From: Corallococcus sp. CA053C
Lineage (GTDB): Bacteria; Myxococcota; Myxococcia; Myxococcales; Myxococcaceae
Length of the DNA stretch: 35,198 nt
Direction of reading: 5' to 3'
NCBI RefSeq assembly: GCF_003611675.1
Contig: NZ_RAWA01000050.1
Location: forward strand, 1-35,198
Part shown: in pieces, positions 1-31,688 of the stretch
Position numbering within the stretch: position 1 is the first letter of the stretch
How the letters are laid out: each line of letters starts with the position of its first letter
Made by a program: the position numbers and the translations under genes
The notes under the pieces: generated by a model
Told to the model about the DNA's origin: nothing
The model's database searches: none
Seen by the model: the letters and a program-made list of their open reading frames with translations, nothing else

Positions 1-23154
<23,154 letters not shown>

Positions 23155-23165
23155 CGGGGCCGCGA

Positions 23166-23171
23166 CTCCTT
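23166..23171 (-). promoter_or_regulatory. Ribosome binding site of the NRPS-PKS gene
   Basis: On the minus strand the sequence reads AAGGAG, 11 bases before the ATG at 23154. It decides the start of the megasynthase, because the first condensation-domain motif follows within about 30 residues. The 227 bases between this gene and the next (23155-23381) hold no recognisable gene and presumably carry its promoter; I could not pick out -35/-10 boxes with confidence. Confidence 0.6.
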
Positions 23172-23381
23172 GGGAGGGGACTCGCCGGGCACTCGGGAAC
23201 AGCGATGCGACCTGCTCCCGGGCTGCAAGACGGCGCGGATAGTAGTCAGCGCCTCCGACACGGCGGCAGCGTTTTGCGCCCCGGGCCTGGCCGTCAGCCC
23301 GCTCCGGGGCCACGGCTCCGACGCTTCGCGGCCCCACGGGAATTCACCTGCACGGACAGTGTTGGACGCAGGGCGCGCGAC

Positions 23382-23819
23382 TCAGCACCCCATGGCCGCG
23401 GCGATGCACCGCAGGTCGCTCTCACTCAGCTGCACCAGGCCGGCGCGAAGCCGGTAGCCCCAGTTCCGGATCCCCGCCGAGAAGTCGAGCGTCTCAAGCA
23501 GGGGCTGGATGGGCGCCTCCCGCGCCGGAAGCCATTCCACGTCGCGGCGGAACGGGCGGAACCCACCGCCCATGTCAAAGAGGTAGGGCGCTCCAGGCTT
23601 CACGACGCCCAGGGCCGTGAAGGCCTGGAGCTTGTCCTTGCCCTGGAAGGAGACCGTGGGGGAGTAGTAGACGACGCGGTCCCCGGGCTGGATGCGCTGA
23701 AGCGGCGCGGCCTTGCCGTGGCAGACCTGCATGAAGCCTTCCTCCCGGCCTCGGCGGACATGCTCGGCGGAGGCCACCGCCAGCCAATGGCCGCGGACGA
23801 CGAAGTGGGGGTCGGTCAT
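23382..23819 (-). CDS. EVE-domain protein (UPF0310 family)
   Basis: The protein is 145 residues and made up almost wholly of one EVE domain. It starts [10 protein letters not shown] and shows the family blocks [44 protein letters not shown] and [13 protein letters not shown] folds resemble PUA/YTH domains and are thought to recognise modified bases; many stand-alone members have no known partner. I chose the ATG at 23819 because GAGGAG lies six bases before it; an upstream in-frame ATG at 23879 would add a Pro/Ser/Leu-rich stretch not typical of the family. It is divergent from the acetyltransferase gene, with about 125 bases between starts. Confidence 0.88.
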   Translation of the reverse strand: MTDPHFVVRGHWLAVASAEHVRRGREEGFMQVCHGKAAPLQRIQPGDRVVYYSPTVSFQGKDKLQAFTALGVVKPGAPYLFDMGGGFRPFRRDVEWLPAREAPIQPLLETLDFSAGIRNWGYRLRAGLVQLSESDLRCIAAAMGC

Positions 23820-23944
23820 GGTGGGGCTCCTCGGTGAAAGAAGGGGGGACGGCCTGTGCAGTCCCTCTTCTAGAAGCACCCCCTGTCAGATTCTGTCAGC
23901 AGCGCGCAGGCGCTCCGCCTTCCGCTTCATCTAGGCTCACGGGA

Positions 23945-24436
23945 ATGATGGACCGTTCCCAGCTTCGTGAGGCCGTGCCGGGCGATGCCGCGCGCCTGTC
24001 CCAGGTGTTGCGTGAGGCGTTCGAGGAGTACCGGGGCCGCTTGGATCCGCCCTCCAGCGCGCACGACAAGACGGAGGCGTTGGTGATGCGGGAGCTGCGG
24101 GACGGTGGGGCCTTCGTGGCGGAGGCGGACGGCGTCCTGCGCGGCTGCGTGTTCTTCCACCCGAAGGCGGACCACGTCTACCTGGACCGGCTCGCGGTGC
24201 TGCCAGCGTTCCGGGGGCAGGGGCTGTCGCTGCGCCTCATGGAGGCCGTGGAGAGCCGGGCGCGCGAGCTGGGGCACTCGCGGGTGCGGCTGTCGGTCCG
24301 GCTCGCGCTGGAGTCGCACCACGCGTGGTACGCGCGGCAGGGCTACGGCTTCCATTCCCACGGCACGCACGCGGGCTACACGTCGCCCACGTTCCTGGTG
24401 CTGGAGAAGACGCTCTCAGCCCCTGGCCATCGCTAG
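23945..24436 (+). CDS. GNAT-family N-acetyltransferase
   Basis: The protein is 163 residues of the GNAT fold, which moves acetyl from acetyl-CoA to an amine. The substrate cannot be told. Motif A, which binds the CoA pyrophosphate, is clear: VYLDRLAVLPAFRGQGLS, with the R-G-Q-G-L turn. Motif B follows in RLSVRLALESHHAWYARQGYGF, where the Tyr-aromatic end is typical. The start is taken at ATG 23945, immediately followed by a second ATG at 23948; either could be used and no strong ribosome site is seen. The frame is open further upstream to 23834, but that would overlap the divergent promoter region. It ends 14 bases from the oppositely oriented nuclease-like gene. Confidence 0.85.
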   Translation: MMDRSQLREAVPGDAARLSQVLREAFEEYRGRLDPPSSAHDKTEALVMRELRDGGAFVAEADGVLRGCVFFHPKADHVYLDRLAVLPAFRGQGLSLRLMEAVESRARELGHSRVRLSVRLALESHHAWYARQGYGFHSHGTHAGYTSPTFLVLEKTLSAPGHR

Positions 24437-24450
24437 CGCGGCCCGGCGGA

Positions 24451-25440
24451 TCAGGCGGTCACCCTCTGGAACTCGGCGATGACGGGCGAATGATCCGACT
24501 CCGGGTACAGCACGTCGGAGGCGAAGGCGATGGACTCGTCGTGCAGCAGCTCGTTGTGGATCTCCGTGTGCTGGTAGGCCGCGAGCAGCGCACGTGAGGA
24601 GAGGATGTGGTCGAACATCTGGCCCTTGCCTCGAAACAGGATGGAGTAGCGCGAAGGCTCCGGCACGCTGCTCTCACAGGGCACGAGCACGCGTTTGGAG
24701 AGCTTGGGGTTGTTCGTGTTCTCCACGTCCCCGCGGAGCGCCTCCAAGGGCACCTCGTCCGCGTTCGCGTTGAGGTCGCCGCAGACGGCGATGAGGGCGT
24801 TCTCATCCGCGTCGAAGAGCTGATCCACGAGGCGGCGCACCTCCAGGGCCTGTCCCATCCGCTTCATCGCGGAGATGAAGGACCCCTCCGCCCACGCCGA
24901 GGCGCCCTTCCAGGTGAAGGCGTCCACCTTCTGGCTGGGGATCTCCGTGGGGATGCGCGACTTCAAGTGCAGGTTGATGACGTGGAGGATGGCCCCGTCC
25001 GGCAGCCGCAGCTGGGCGTGCAGCGCGGGGCGCTCCCAGACGACCTCCGACGCGGTCTGCTCCGGCGGGTCGGCGGTCACCACCCGGTAGAGGGGGGCGG
25101 GTACCAGGTCGTTGAGGTGCTGCGTGTGCTCGAGGATGTCGAAGCGCGAGAGGATGACGAGGTTGCGCTCCTGCATCAGCTCGCTGCCCCCGGAGACGTG
25201 GGTGGAGACCCGATGGAACTGGGAATAGGGCGTGCCCTCCAGGAGGGTGTCCAGCGCGCGCAGCTCCCGGTGCCCGTCCACCTGCTGCCCGTGCACTTCC
25301 TGGAGGCAGAGGACGTCGGCATTGATCCGCACCAACTGGGGACGCATCAACCCGATGCGCTCGGCGAGCGAGGGCTTCAGCCCCGGTTTGTCATCGAGGT
25401 TCTCCAGATTGAACGTGGCGATGCGGATTCGCTTTTCCAT
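24451..25440 (-). CDS. Endonuclease/exonuclease/phosphatase-fold metal-dependent hydrolase
   Basis: The protein is 329 residues and covers the whole fold shared by DNase I, exonuclease III and inositol-phosphatases. Catalytic blocks appear in order: IATFNLEN (Asn), LCLQEVHG (metal-binding Glu), INLHLKS (His), CGDLNA (Asp and Asn) and the C-terminal SDHSPV (Asp-His pair). No signal peptide or membrane segment is seen, so the enzyme is probably cytoplasmic. Whether it cuts nucleic acid or a small phosphate ester cannot be told from sequence alone. A run such as DVENTNNPKL probably forms a loop next to the active site. The ribosome site is weak (GAGCGAG). Confidence 0.88.
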   Translation of the reverse strand: MEKRIRIATFNLENLDDKPGLKPSLAERIGLMRPQLVRINADVLCLQEVHGQQVDGHRELRALDTLLEGTPYSQFHRVSTHVSGGSELMQERNLVILSRFDILEHTQHLNDLVPAPLYRVVTADPPEQTASEVVWERPALHAQLRLPDGAILHVINLHLKSRIPTEIPSQKVDAFTWKGASAWAEGSFISAMKRMGQALEVRRLVDQLFDADENALIAVCGDLNANADEVPLEALRGDVENTNNPKLSKRVLVPCESSVPEPSRYSILFRGKGQMFDHILSSRALLAAYQHTEIHNELLHDESIAFASDVLYPESDHSPVIAEFQRVTA

Positions 25441-25618
25441 GGGGCTGCTCGCTCGGCGGGGGATCGCGGAGGTTCTTGCGCGACCTGTTCAGGCTGAAGA
25501 TGGAGACGCGTCGCCGCGCCAACAATCTCACCGGGAGGAAGCGCCCCCTTCTTCAACGGCCCCTGGACGCAGGGAGGTGCCGGGTGGACGGGTGCTCCAC
25601 GCCCTGCACGGGCTCAGC

Positions 25619-26671
25619 TCATCCGCGGGGAGCCAGGGCGATGCGGCGGCCTTCCGCGTCGCTCTGGAGCGCGGCCTGGAGGACGCGCACCGTCTGGCTC
25701 GCGCTCACGGCCGTCACGGGCACCGGGGCGCCGTGGAGGATGGCGGCGGCGAGCTGCCGGTAGAACTGGCCGTAGTCACCGGGCGCGGTGGGGACGGCCT
25801 CTCCGGAGACGAGCAGTCGGCCGTGCTGCTGCGCGGGCTCGGCGCCGAAGTCCGGATGGCCGGGACGCAGGCCCGCTTCGAGCTGTCCCTCCTGCACGTC
25901 GAGTCCGTGCTTCACGTAGGCGTCCCGGTCGCCCTGCAACACGAAGCGGGGCCACGGCGCATGCACCACGGAGCCCGAGTGCAGCAGCACGCGCAGCGCT
26001 CCGTACCGGAGGACCAGGTGGAACCAGTCCGTCCCCTGCGCGCCGGGCCGCTGCCGGCCGAGGTCCGCGGCCACCGACTCCGGCATGCCGAACAGCTCCA
26101 CGGTCTGGTCGACGAGGTGCGCGCCCAGGTCCCAGAGCGAGCCGCCGCCGGGCACGTCCTGTTCCTTCCAGCGCACCTTCACCTGGGGGCGGAAGCGGTC
26201 GAAGTGACTCTCCAGGCTGTAGAGCGTCCCCAGCCGTCCCTGGCCCAGGAGCTGGCGCACGGTGAGGAAGTCACCGTCCCAGCGCCGGTTGTGGAACACG
26301 GTGAGGCACAGGCCGCGCTCCTGCGCGAGCGCGTCCAGCCGCAGCGCCTCCTCCGCGTCCAGTGTGAAGGGCTTCTCCACCACGACGTGCTTGCCCGCGC
26401 GCAGGGCCTGTTCGGCGAGCGAGGCGTGTGAGTCATTGGGCGTGCAGACGACGAGGACCTGGAGGTCCGGATCCGACAGCAGCGCGTCCACGGTGCCCGT
26501 GCGGACCCCCGGCCAGTCGCGGGTCACGACGTCCGCGCGCCGCGACGCCACGGCGGCCAGCGTGAAGGCGGGCTCCGCGGCGACGAGCGGCCCATGGAAG
26601 CGAGAGCCGGACAGGCCATAGCCAAGGAGACCCACGCGAATGACGGAGCCAGGGGCGGGAGCGGAAGCCAT
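25619..26671 (-). CDS. Gfo/Idh/MocA-family NAD(P)-dependent oxidoreductase
   Basis: The protein is 350 residues. The N-terminal Rossmann fold begins VGLLGYGLSGSRFHGP (dinucleotide-binding G-x-G-x-x-G type turn), followed by VVCTPNDSHASLA and the family signature EKPF, whose Lys is catalytic. The C-terminal substrate domain has GGGSLWDLGAHLVDQ with the expected Asp/His. The sequence pattern (FHGP, EKPF, HNRRWDGDF) is like the YdgJ group of sugar or polyol dehydrogenases, but the substrate is unknown. It lies on the same strand as the hydrolase gene downstream, with a 178-base gap in which no further gene was seen, so co-transcription is possible but not shown. A divergent promoter region of 147 bases separates it from the lipoprotein gene. 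Confidence 0.9.
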   Translation of the reverse strand: MASAPAPGSVIRVGLLGYGLSGSRFHGPLVAAEPAFTLAAVASRRADVVTRDWPGVRTGTVDALLSDPDLQVLVVCTPNDSHASLAEQALRAGKHVVVEKPFTLDAEEALRLDALAQERGLCLTVFHNRRWDGDFLTVRQLLGQGRLGTLYSLESHFDRFRPQVKVRWKEQDVPGGGSLWDLGAHLVDQTVELFGMPESVAADLGRQRPGAQGTDWFHLVLRYGALRVLLHSGSVVHAPWPRFVLQGDRDAYVKHGLDVQEGQLEAGLRPGHPDFGAEPAQQHGRLLVSGEAVPTAPGDYGQFYRQLAAAILHGAPVPVTAVSASQTVRVLQAALQSDAEGRRIALAPRG

Positions 26672-26818
26672 GCCCGGCAGGGTAGCGGGAAATGGCTCCG
26701 GGGCGGGTTTCAGCTCTGTCGCTTATGCGACGATTCAGGGTCAATTACAGAAGTCCAGCCGTAAACAGGAAAAACCCGCTTCTATGGTCATGCCCTCACT
26801 TCGAGGGGGTATCGACAC

Positions 26819-27391
26819 ATGAAGCACTTCAAGCACGCCGGTGTTCGTGGACTTGTTGCCGGGTTGTTCGTCGCCACGTTGTTCGGCTGTGGTGATGGGG
26901 GACTTTCCCCTCCCAGCACAAGCACGGAGACCCTGGGAGAGGCGTCACATTGCGCCATGATCGACGCGACCGATCCCCAGGTCACGCGAAGTCTCCAGGG
27001 CGCGAAGGTGATGCCCCTGGGCCCGCCCACGGAACAACACATTGACGGGCGGAAGGTCTCAACCCTGCACTTCCGGGTGGAGTCCACGACCGCGTCACAA
27101 TCCGTAGCAGGTGGGTCCGTGGTTCCCATGACCGAGGGAAACGGGACGATTACCTGCTCTGTGACATGCACTGGCAAGAGCTGTGGTTCTCCCGAGGGCT
27201 GCGTTGCCATGCACCTGGGCTGCACGGCAGCCGAATGCGCTGATCACTGCACTGGGGCTTGCACGAAGACCACGGTGTATACGCCGTCCGACGCGGGCGT
27301 TTCAGACGCGGGGACCTCCGATGCGGGAGCTTCGGACTCAGGCGTCGCCGACGCGGGAGCTTCGGACGCGGGCGCCGCCGCGTTCCGGTAG
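26819..27391 (+). CDS. Cysteine-rich lipoprotein with SDAG-repeat tail
   Basis: The protein is 190 residues with no family I recognise. The N-terminus is a lipoprotein signal: basic start MKHFKHAGVRG, hydrophobic core and lipobox LFGC with the acylated cysteine at 24, followed by Gly-Asp-Gly-Gly. Asp at +2 would be an inner-membrane retention signal in E. coli, a rule that may not hold here. Residues about 110-150 hold eight cysteines spaced C-x3-C-x4-C-x5-C-x6-C-x4-C-x3-C-x3-C, likely disulfide-bonded. The tail, residues 157-186, is six five-residue units of S/A-D-(A/S)-G-x. The ribosome site GAGGGGG sits nine bases before ATG 26819. It faces away from the oxidoreductase gene; its role is unknown. 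Confidence 0.8.
   Translation: MKHFKHAGVRGLVAGLFVATLFGCGDGGLSPPSTSTETLGEASHCAMIDATDPQVTRSLQGAKVMPLGPPTEQHIDGRKVSTLHFRVESTTASQSVAGGSVVPMTEGNGTITCSVTCTGKSCGSPEGCVAMHLGCTAAECADHCTGACTKTTVYTPSDAGVSDAGTSDAGASDSGVADAGASDAGAAAFR
27287..27376 (+). repeat. Six 15-bp units coding SDAGx in the lipoprotein tail
   Basis: Six in-frame units read SDAGV, SDAGT, SDAGA, SDSGV, ADAGA and SDAGA. The bases are related but not identical (tcc/tca/tcg gac-gcg-ggn patterns). Low-complexity Asp-Ala-Gly stretches are common in secreted proteins of myxobacteria, usually near the lipidation site; here the stretch is at the C-terminus. Such tracts can change length by slippage. Confidence 0.9.
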
Positions 27392-27464
27392 GCGGCCTTC
27401 GCATCCCCGGGCCCGCTCCGACGCGTTAGAGTCGGCGTCATCCGCCCCGGAGGAAGCCGTTCTC

Positions 27465-28487
27465 ATGGACACCGTGCCCGTCATCGACGTCCGCGCCCTT
27501 GTCGATGCCACGTCGAGCCTCGCGGCCCGTCACGAAGTCGCCGCGAGGATGGGCGCCGCGTGTCGGCACAACGGGTTCTTCTACGTCGTCGGACATGGCG
27601 TGGACGTGGGGCTCCAGGCCCGGCTGGAGGCGCTGGCGCGGGAGTTCTTCGCGCGGTCGGAGGAGGAGAAGCAGGCTGTGCGCATGGCCCTGGGCGGCCG
27701 TGCGTGGCGGGGCTTCTTCCCCGTTGGCGGCGAGCTCACCTCCGGCCGGCCCGACCGCAAGGAGGGGTTGTACTTCGGCACGGAGCTGTCGCCGGAGGAT
27801 CCGCGCGTCCGCGCTGGCACGCCGTTGCATGGCCCGAACCTGTTCCCCCGGGAGCCGGAAGGCCTGCGCGGCGCGGTGCTGGACTACATGGCGGCGCTCA
27901 CATCGCTGGGGCACGCGTTGATGTCCGGCATCGCGCTCAGCCTGGAGCTGGAAGCGGACTTCTTCGCCACGCGGTACATGGCGGACCCCACGGTGCTGTT
28001 CCGCATCTTCAACTACCCGCCGGGTCCTGAGGTGGATGGAGAGGGGCTGCCGGTGTGGGGCGTGGGCGAGCACACCGACTACGGCGTGCTCACCATCCTC
28101 AAGCAGGACGACGCGGGCGGGCTCCAGGTGAAGTCCCGCCGGGACGGGCAGACGCGCTGGATGGAGGCGCCGCCAGTGGAGGACGCCTTCGTGTGCAACA
28201 TCGGCGACATGCTCGACCGGATGACCCGGGGCGTGTACCGGTCCACGCCGCACCGGGTGCTCAACCGCGCGGGCCGCGACCGTCTGTCATTGCCGTTCTT
28301 CTTCGACCCCAGCTGGACGGTGGAGATCCACGCTATCGACTCGCCGGTGCTTCGGGACGCGGGCGCGGATGATCAAGCGGAGCGGTGGGACCGCCAGAGC
28401 GTGCACGCCTTCCGGGGCACCTATGGGGACTACCTGCTCGGCAAGGTGGGCAAGGTGTTCCCGGACCTGCGCGCGGAAGTGCTGTAA
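27465..28487 (+). CDS. 2-oxoglutarate/Fe(II)-dependent oxygenase, isopenicillin N synthase-like
   Basis: The protein is 340 residues. The N-terminal DIOX_N part has VPVIDVRALV and GFFYVVGHGVD, and the double-stranded beta-helix core carries the iron ligands H203-x-D205 (GEHTDYG) and H263 (STPHRVL) plus the 2OG-binding R273-x-S275 (RDRLSLPFF). All four are present, so it should be an active hydroxylase or desaturase using 2-oxoglutarate and O2. The substrate is not evident; related bacterial enzymes are often labelled IPNS-family or flavonol-synthase-like. The start at 27465 is supported by GGAGGAAG eight bases upstream; the frame is open earlier, but that portion is low-complexity. It is 73 bases downstream of the lipoprotein gene on the same strand. 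Confidence 0.9.
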   Translation: MDTVPVIDVRALVDATSSLAARHEVAARMGAACRHNGFFYVVGHGVDVGLQARLEALAREFFARSEEEKQAVRMALGGRAWRGFFPVGGELTSGRPDRKEGLYFGTELSPEDPRVRAGTPLHGPNLFPREPEGLRGAVLDYMAALTSLGHALMSGIALSLELEADFFATRYMADPTVLFRIFNYPPGPEVDGEGLPVWGVGEHTDYGVLTILKQDDAGGLQVKSRRDGQTRWMEAPPVEDAFVCNIGDMLDRMTRGVYRSTPHRVLNRAGRDRLSLPFFFDPSWTVEIHAIDSPVLRDAGADDQAERWDRQSVHAFRGTYGDYLLGKVGKVFPDLRAEVL

Positions 28488-28493
28488 CGCACA

Positions 28494-28529
28494 ACGGGCG
28501 ATGCACGCCAGGAAGCGCGCATCGCCCGT
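28494..28529. terminator. Strong hairpin between convergent genes, probable bidirectional terminator
   Basis: An 11-bp perfect stem (ACGGGCGATGC with GCATCGCCCGT) encloses a 14-base loop. It starts seven bases after the oxygenase stop and lies 26 bases beyond the stop of mvaS on the opposite strand. No clear U-tract follows on either side, so intrinsic termination is likely but not certain. Confidence 0.7.
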
Positions 28530-28555
28530 GGATACAACACCACCGTGACTCCGGA

Positions 28556-29809
28556 CTACGCGCCCGCGTACTTGCGGCGGTGCTCGTGGATCTCCGCCAG
28601 CCGGAACGTGCCCGGCTCCGGCGCGATGGCCTCCGGCGCGTCGTACGGCAGGTTCATCAGCCGCTCGTACTCCTCCACCGACACGCGCTCGCGCTTCGCC
28701 AGCACCGTGTCCAGGTCCGCGCGCGCCATGCGCTCCGCCGCCTTCTCCCCGACGACGCCGGAGTAGAACTCCGCGCAGCAGCCGCTGCCGTAGGACAGCA
28801 GGCCCACGCGCTGGTTCGCCAGCGCCGCGCCCTCCGCGTGCAGTTGCCCCGCGAGCGCCAGGTACAGCGACGCCGTGTAGACGTTGCCCACCCGGGCATT
28901 CAACCCCAGCGACTTCGCCACCTGTGCGTCGTAGCTGGCCTGCGACTTCGCCGCCTCGTCACGCGCCTCGGCCGGGACGGACCCCGGGCCCGTCGCGTCC
29001 TCCAGGTCGCACAGCCGCACCTGCGCGTGGGCCTTGCGCGCCATCTTGCAGAAGGGCACGTGGTACAGGATGCGCGCCAGCTGCTCGCTGGGCAGCTTCG
29101 AATCCCAGCGCACCAGCCCCTGCTCCAGCGCGCGCTCGCGCCAGCCCCGGTACGCTCCCGCCATCGCGTCCAGGTAGCAGGTGATGGAGTAGTGCCCGTC
29201 CACCAGCGCCTCCCGGCGGCCCACCGGCCTCCAGAAGTCATACACGTCCGACGTGCACACGCCGTTGAGGCCCACGTCCATCGCCAGCAGGTCCGGCGTC
29301 TCCGACACCAGCAGCGCCACCGCGCCGCCGCCCTGGGTGGGCTCGCCCGCCGTCTTCAGGCCGTAGCGCGCGATGTCCGTGCACACCACCAGCGCGGAGC
29401 GGCCCGCCCCGGCGCCAGAGGCGATCCACTCCACCGCCGCCATCAGGCCCGCCGTGCCGCCGTAGCACGCGTGCTGCGAGTCGAACGTGCGCATCGAGCG
29501 CGGCAGCTTCAGCAGGCCGTGCACGTGCGACGCGATGGGCTTCGAGTGGTCCACGCCCGTCTCGGTGCCCACCACCAGCATGCCCACCTTGGAGGTGTCC
29601 ACGCCCTGCTGTTTGATCAGCCGCGCCGCCGCCGTGGCCGCCAGCGACACCGAGTCCTCACCCGGGTCGTTGACCGCCATCTCCTTCGCGCCCAGGCCCG
29701 CGGTGAACTTCGCCGGGTCCACGCCGCGCGCACGCGCCAGGTCCTCGATGTCCACGTACCGCCGGGGCACCGCCACGGCCAGCGCTTCGATTCCAACCCG
29801 CTTCTTCAT
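28556..29809 (-). CDS. mvaS: Hydroxymethylglutaryl-CoA synthase
   Basis: The protein is 417 residues and condenses acetyl-CoA with acetoacetyl-CoA to HMG-CoA. Catalytic residues are in place: Glu83 (GTETGVD), Cys115 (QHACYGG, the acyl-accepting thiol) and His250 (YHVPFCKMARK). Other family blocks are DVYDFWRPVG, GNVYTASLYLAL and LLSYGSGC. Length and pattern match bacterial MvaS. It is the last gene of the aib operon, 46 bases after aibC. In M. xanthus this copy feeds both mevalonate and the alternative isovaleryl-CoA route. The start at 29809 has AGGAGC just upstream; the frame runs open to 29932, but that would overlap aibC. Confidence 0.92.
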   Translation of the reverse strand: MKKRVGIEALAVAVPRRYVDIEDLARARGVDPAKFTAGLGAKEMAVNDPGEDSVSLAATAAARLIKQQGVDTSKVGMLVVGTETGVDHSKPIASHVHGLLKLPRSMRTFDSQHACYGGTAGLMAAVEWIASGAGAGRSALVVCTDIARYGLKTAGEPTQGGGAVALLVSETPDLLAMDVGLNGVCTSDVYDFWRPVGRREALVDGHYSITCYLDAMAGAYRGWRERALEQGLVRWDSKLPSEQLARILYHVPFCKMARKAHAQVRLCDLEDATGPGSVPAEARDEAAKSQASYDAQVAKSLGLNARVGNVYTASLYLALAGQLHAEGAALANQRVGLLSYGSGCCAEFYSGVVGEKAAERMARADLDTVLAKRERVSVEEYERLMNLPYDAPEAIAPEPGTFRLAEIHEHRRKYAGA

Positions 29810-29855
29810 GGGGAGCTCCTCAAGTCTCTCAAGGTCCTGCGCGTGTTCGAATGCC

Positions 29856-30893
29856 TCAAGCCTCGGGCGGCACCAGCACCAGCCGGCCCGCCACCTCGCG
29901 GTTCTCCAGCCGGAAGTGCGCGCGGCCCGCATCCGCCAGCGCCACCTCCTCCGACACGAAGGAGCGGATCTTCCCCGCCGCCGTCAGCCGCAGCGATTCG
30001 TCCAGCTCCTCGCGCGTCGTCGCGTACGCCCCGAGGATCTCCAGCTCCTTCACGATGACCAGCCCCGGGTTCAGGTTCACCACCCCCGACTCCAGGTTGC
30101 CCACCACCACCACGCGCCCGCCCGGAGCCATCGCCTTGAGCGTCTGGTCGAAGGTCGCGCTGCCGACGATCTCCACCGCCACGTCCACGCCGTTGCCGGA
30201 CGTGCGCTTGCGCGCCTCCGAACCGAAGTCCAGCCCGCGCGACACGATGACCTCGTCCGCGCCCGCCTCCTTCAGCGCCGCCACCTTCGCCTCACCAGAA
30301 GTGATGGCGATGACGCGCGCCCCGTCCACCTTCGCGAGCTGCACCGCCGCCAGGCCCACGCCGCCGCTCGCGCCCGTGATCAGCACCGTCTCACCGGCCT
30401 TCACCCGGGCGCGCGTGCGCAGCGTGTGCACCGCGGTGCCCAGTGTGCAGCACACCGTCGCCGCCACCGACCAGGGCAGGTCCGACGGGACGCGGCCCAG
30501 GCCCCGCACGGGCGCGACCATGAACTGCGCGTAGCCGCCCTGCAGCTCCTCGCCGAAGAAGCGGTTGTCCGTCTTGCACAGGCTGTTGCGGCCGGCGAGG
30601 CACAGCGCGCACTCGCCGCAGGACATGCGCTGCAACGTCGCCGCGCGGTCTCCCACCTTCCAGCCGACGGTGTTCGGGCCCACCTCCACCACCTCGCCCG
30701 CGGCCTCGTGGCCCAGGATGGCGGGGACGTGCGTGCGCGGCAGGTTGCCGCGGCGGTTGATGACGTCGTGGTAGCAGACGCCGCACGCGTGCACGCGCAG
30801 CAGCACCTCGCCCTTGCCCGGCCGGGGGACCGGCACGGTCTCCAGACGCAGGTTCTCGGCACTCCCGAACTGGCGAAGAACGACAGCTTCCAT
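29856..30893 (-). CDS. aibC: Zinc-type medium-chain dehydrogenase AibC, dimethylacrylyl-CoA reductase
   Basis: The protein is 345 residues of the MDR superfamily. Zinc motifs are CGVCYHD and GHEAAGE (catalytic site) and a four-cysteine structural lobe, MSCGECALCLAGRNSLC. The Rossmann part has TGASGGVGLAAVQLAK. In M. xanthus the gene at this operon position reduces 3,3-dimethylacrylyl-CoA to isovaleryl-CoA; that function is assigned here from the full gene order aibR-A-B-C-mvaS, since sequence alone would only give alcohol-dehydrogenase-like. It begins 42 bases after aibB with GAGG nine bases before ATG, so it has its own ribosome site inside the operon. Confidence 0.85.
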   Translation of the reverse strand: MEAVVLRQFGSAENLRLETVPVPRPGKGEVLLRVHACGVCYHDVINRRGNLPRTHVPAILGHEAAGEVVEVGPNTVGWKVGDRAATLQRMSCGECALCLAGRNSLCKTDNRFFGEELQGGYAQFMVAPVRGLGRVPSDLPWSVAATVCCTLGTAVHTLRTRARVKAGETVLITGASGGVGLAAVQLAKVDGARVIAITSGEAKVAALKEAGADEVIVSRGLDFGSEARKRTSGNGVDVAVEIVGSATFDQTLKAMAPGGRVVVVGNLESGVVNLNPGLVIVKELEILGAYATTREELDESLRLTAAGKIRSFVSEEVALADAGRAHFRLENREVAGRLVLVPPEA

Positions 30894-30935
30894 ATGCGGT
30901 GCCTCTTTTTCTGTGTCGCGAAAGGGGGGAATGCG

Positions 30936-31688
30936 TCAGCTCCCGACGAGCGCGTCGCGGAGGTTGCGGGGGTCCAGCGCGCGGATGGCCGTCACCGTGC
31001 GCGCGTCCGGCAGGGAGGTGACGGGCAGGGCGTCCGGCACCGCGAACTCGAAGCCGGTGCGCTCGGCGATGCCGTCCACCGACGCCCACGGGTGACGGGA
31101 CAACAGCCGCGCGCCGTGCGGTCCGCCCACCTCGAACGTGCCCAGGTCGGAGATGAGCCGCACCGGACGGCTGGGATCGCGCGTGGTGGCCACCTGGACC
31201 TGCGGCACGAGGTTGCGGCGCGACTGACGCGGCACCAGCAGCACGGGGTTCTTCACCCACTGGCGCAGCGTGGCCGCGCCCGCGACGCCGGGGAACTTGG
31301 CGCGAGGCTTCTCCAGGCTGCCCGACGCCGTCATGTTGGTGCGGCCCGCCGGATCCACCTCCACCGCGCCGAAGAACACCGTGTCCACCCGGCCGCGCCG
31401 CGCGTGGTCGAACAGGTCCGCGATGCTCACCTCCGCCGACCGACCGTTCAGGTAGCGCAGGTCCTCCGACGAGGGGTACAGCTCCGGCAGCTCCGGATCC
31501 AACGAACCCACGCACGCCAGGTACGTCAGCCCGGGCGCATGCGTGGCCCGCGCCACGGCGATGGCCAGGATGACCAGCGGCGACGCCACACCCGTGGCCA
31601 CCACCGCGCCGTCTTCAATCTCCCGCGCGAGCAGCGACACCACCGTCTCCGCGGGCGTCGCGTCCATCGTCATTGCCATGGCGGTCAT
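30936..31688 (-). CDS. aibB: AibB, subunit of 3-methylglutaconyl-CoA decarboxylase (CoA-transferase fold)
   Basis: The protein is 250 residues and resembles the beta subunit of class I (glutaconate-type) CoA-transferases, with GAVVATGVASPL near the start and FFGAVEVDPAGRTNMT. True transferases have a catalytic Glu in a SENG-like motif; here the matching stretch reads LTYLACVGSLDP, with Cys59 and no Glu. That loss is what I recall for M. xanthus AibB, where a cysteine near position 56 is important; starting at Met4 would give exactly 56. Together with AibA it is expected to decarboxylate 3-methylglutaconyl-CoA to dimethylacrylyl-CoA. Its ATG overlaps the aibA stop as ATGA, which implies translational coupling and a 1:1 complex. 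Confidence 0.87.
   Translation of the reverse strand: MTAMAMTMDATPAETVVSLLAREIEDGAVVATGVASPLVILAIAVARATHAPGLTYLACVGSLDPELPELYPSSEDLRYLNGRSAEVSIADLFDHARRGRVDTVFFGAVEVDPAGRTNMTASGSLEKPRAKFPGVAGAATLRQWVKNPVLLVPRQSRRNLVPQVQVATTRDPSRPVRLISDLGTFEVGGPHGARLLSRHPWASVDGIAERTGFEFAVPDALPVTSLPDARTVTAIRALDPRNLRDALVGS

Noticed and set aside
27418-27435. Short hairpin CCGAC/GTCGG after the lipoprotein gene as a terminator
   Set aside because: The stem has only five pairs, with no U-tract, and lies just ahead of the next gene's ribosome site; too weak to call.
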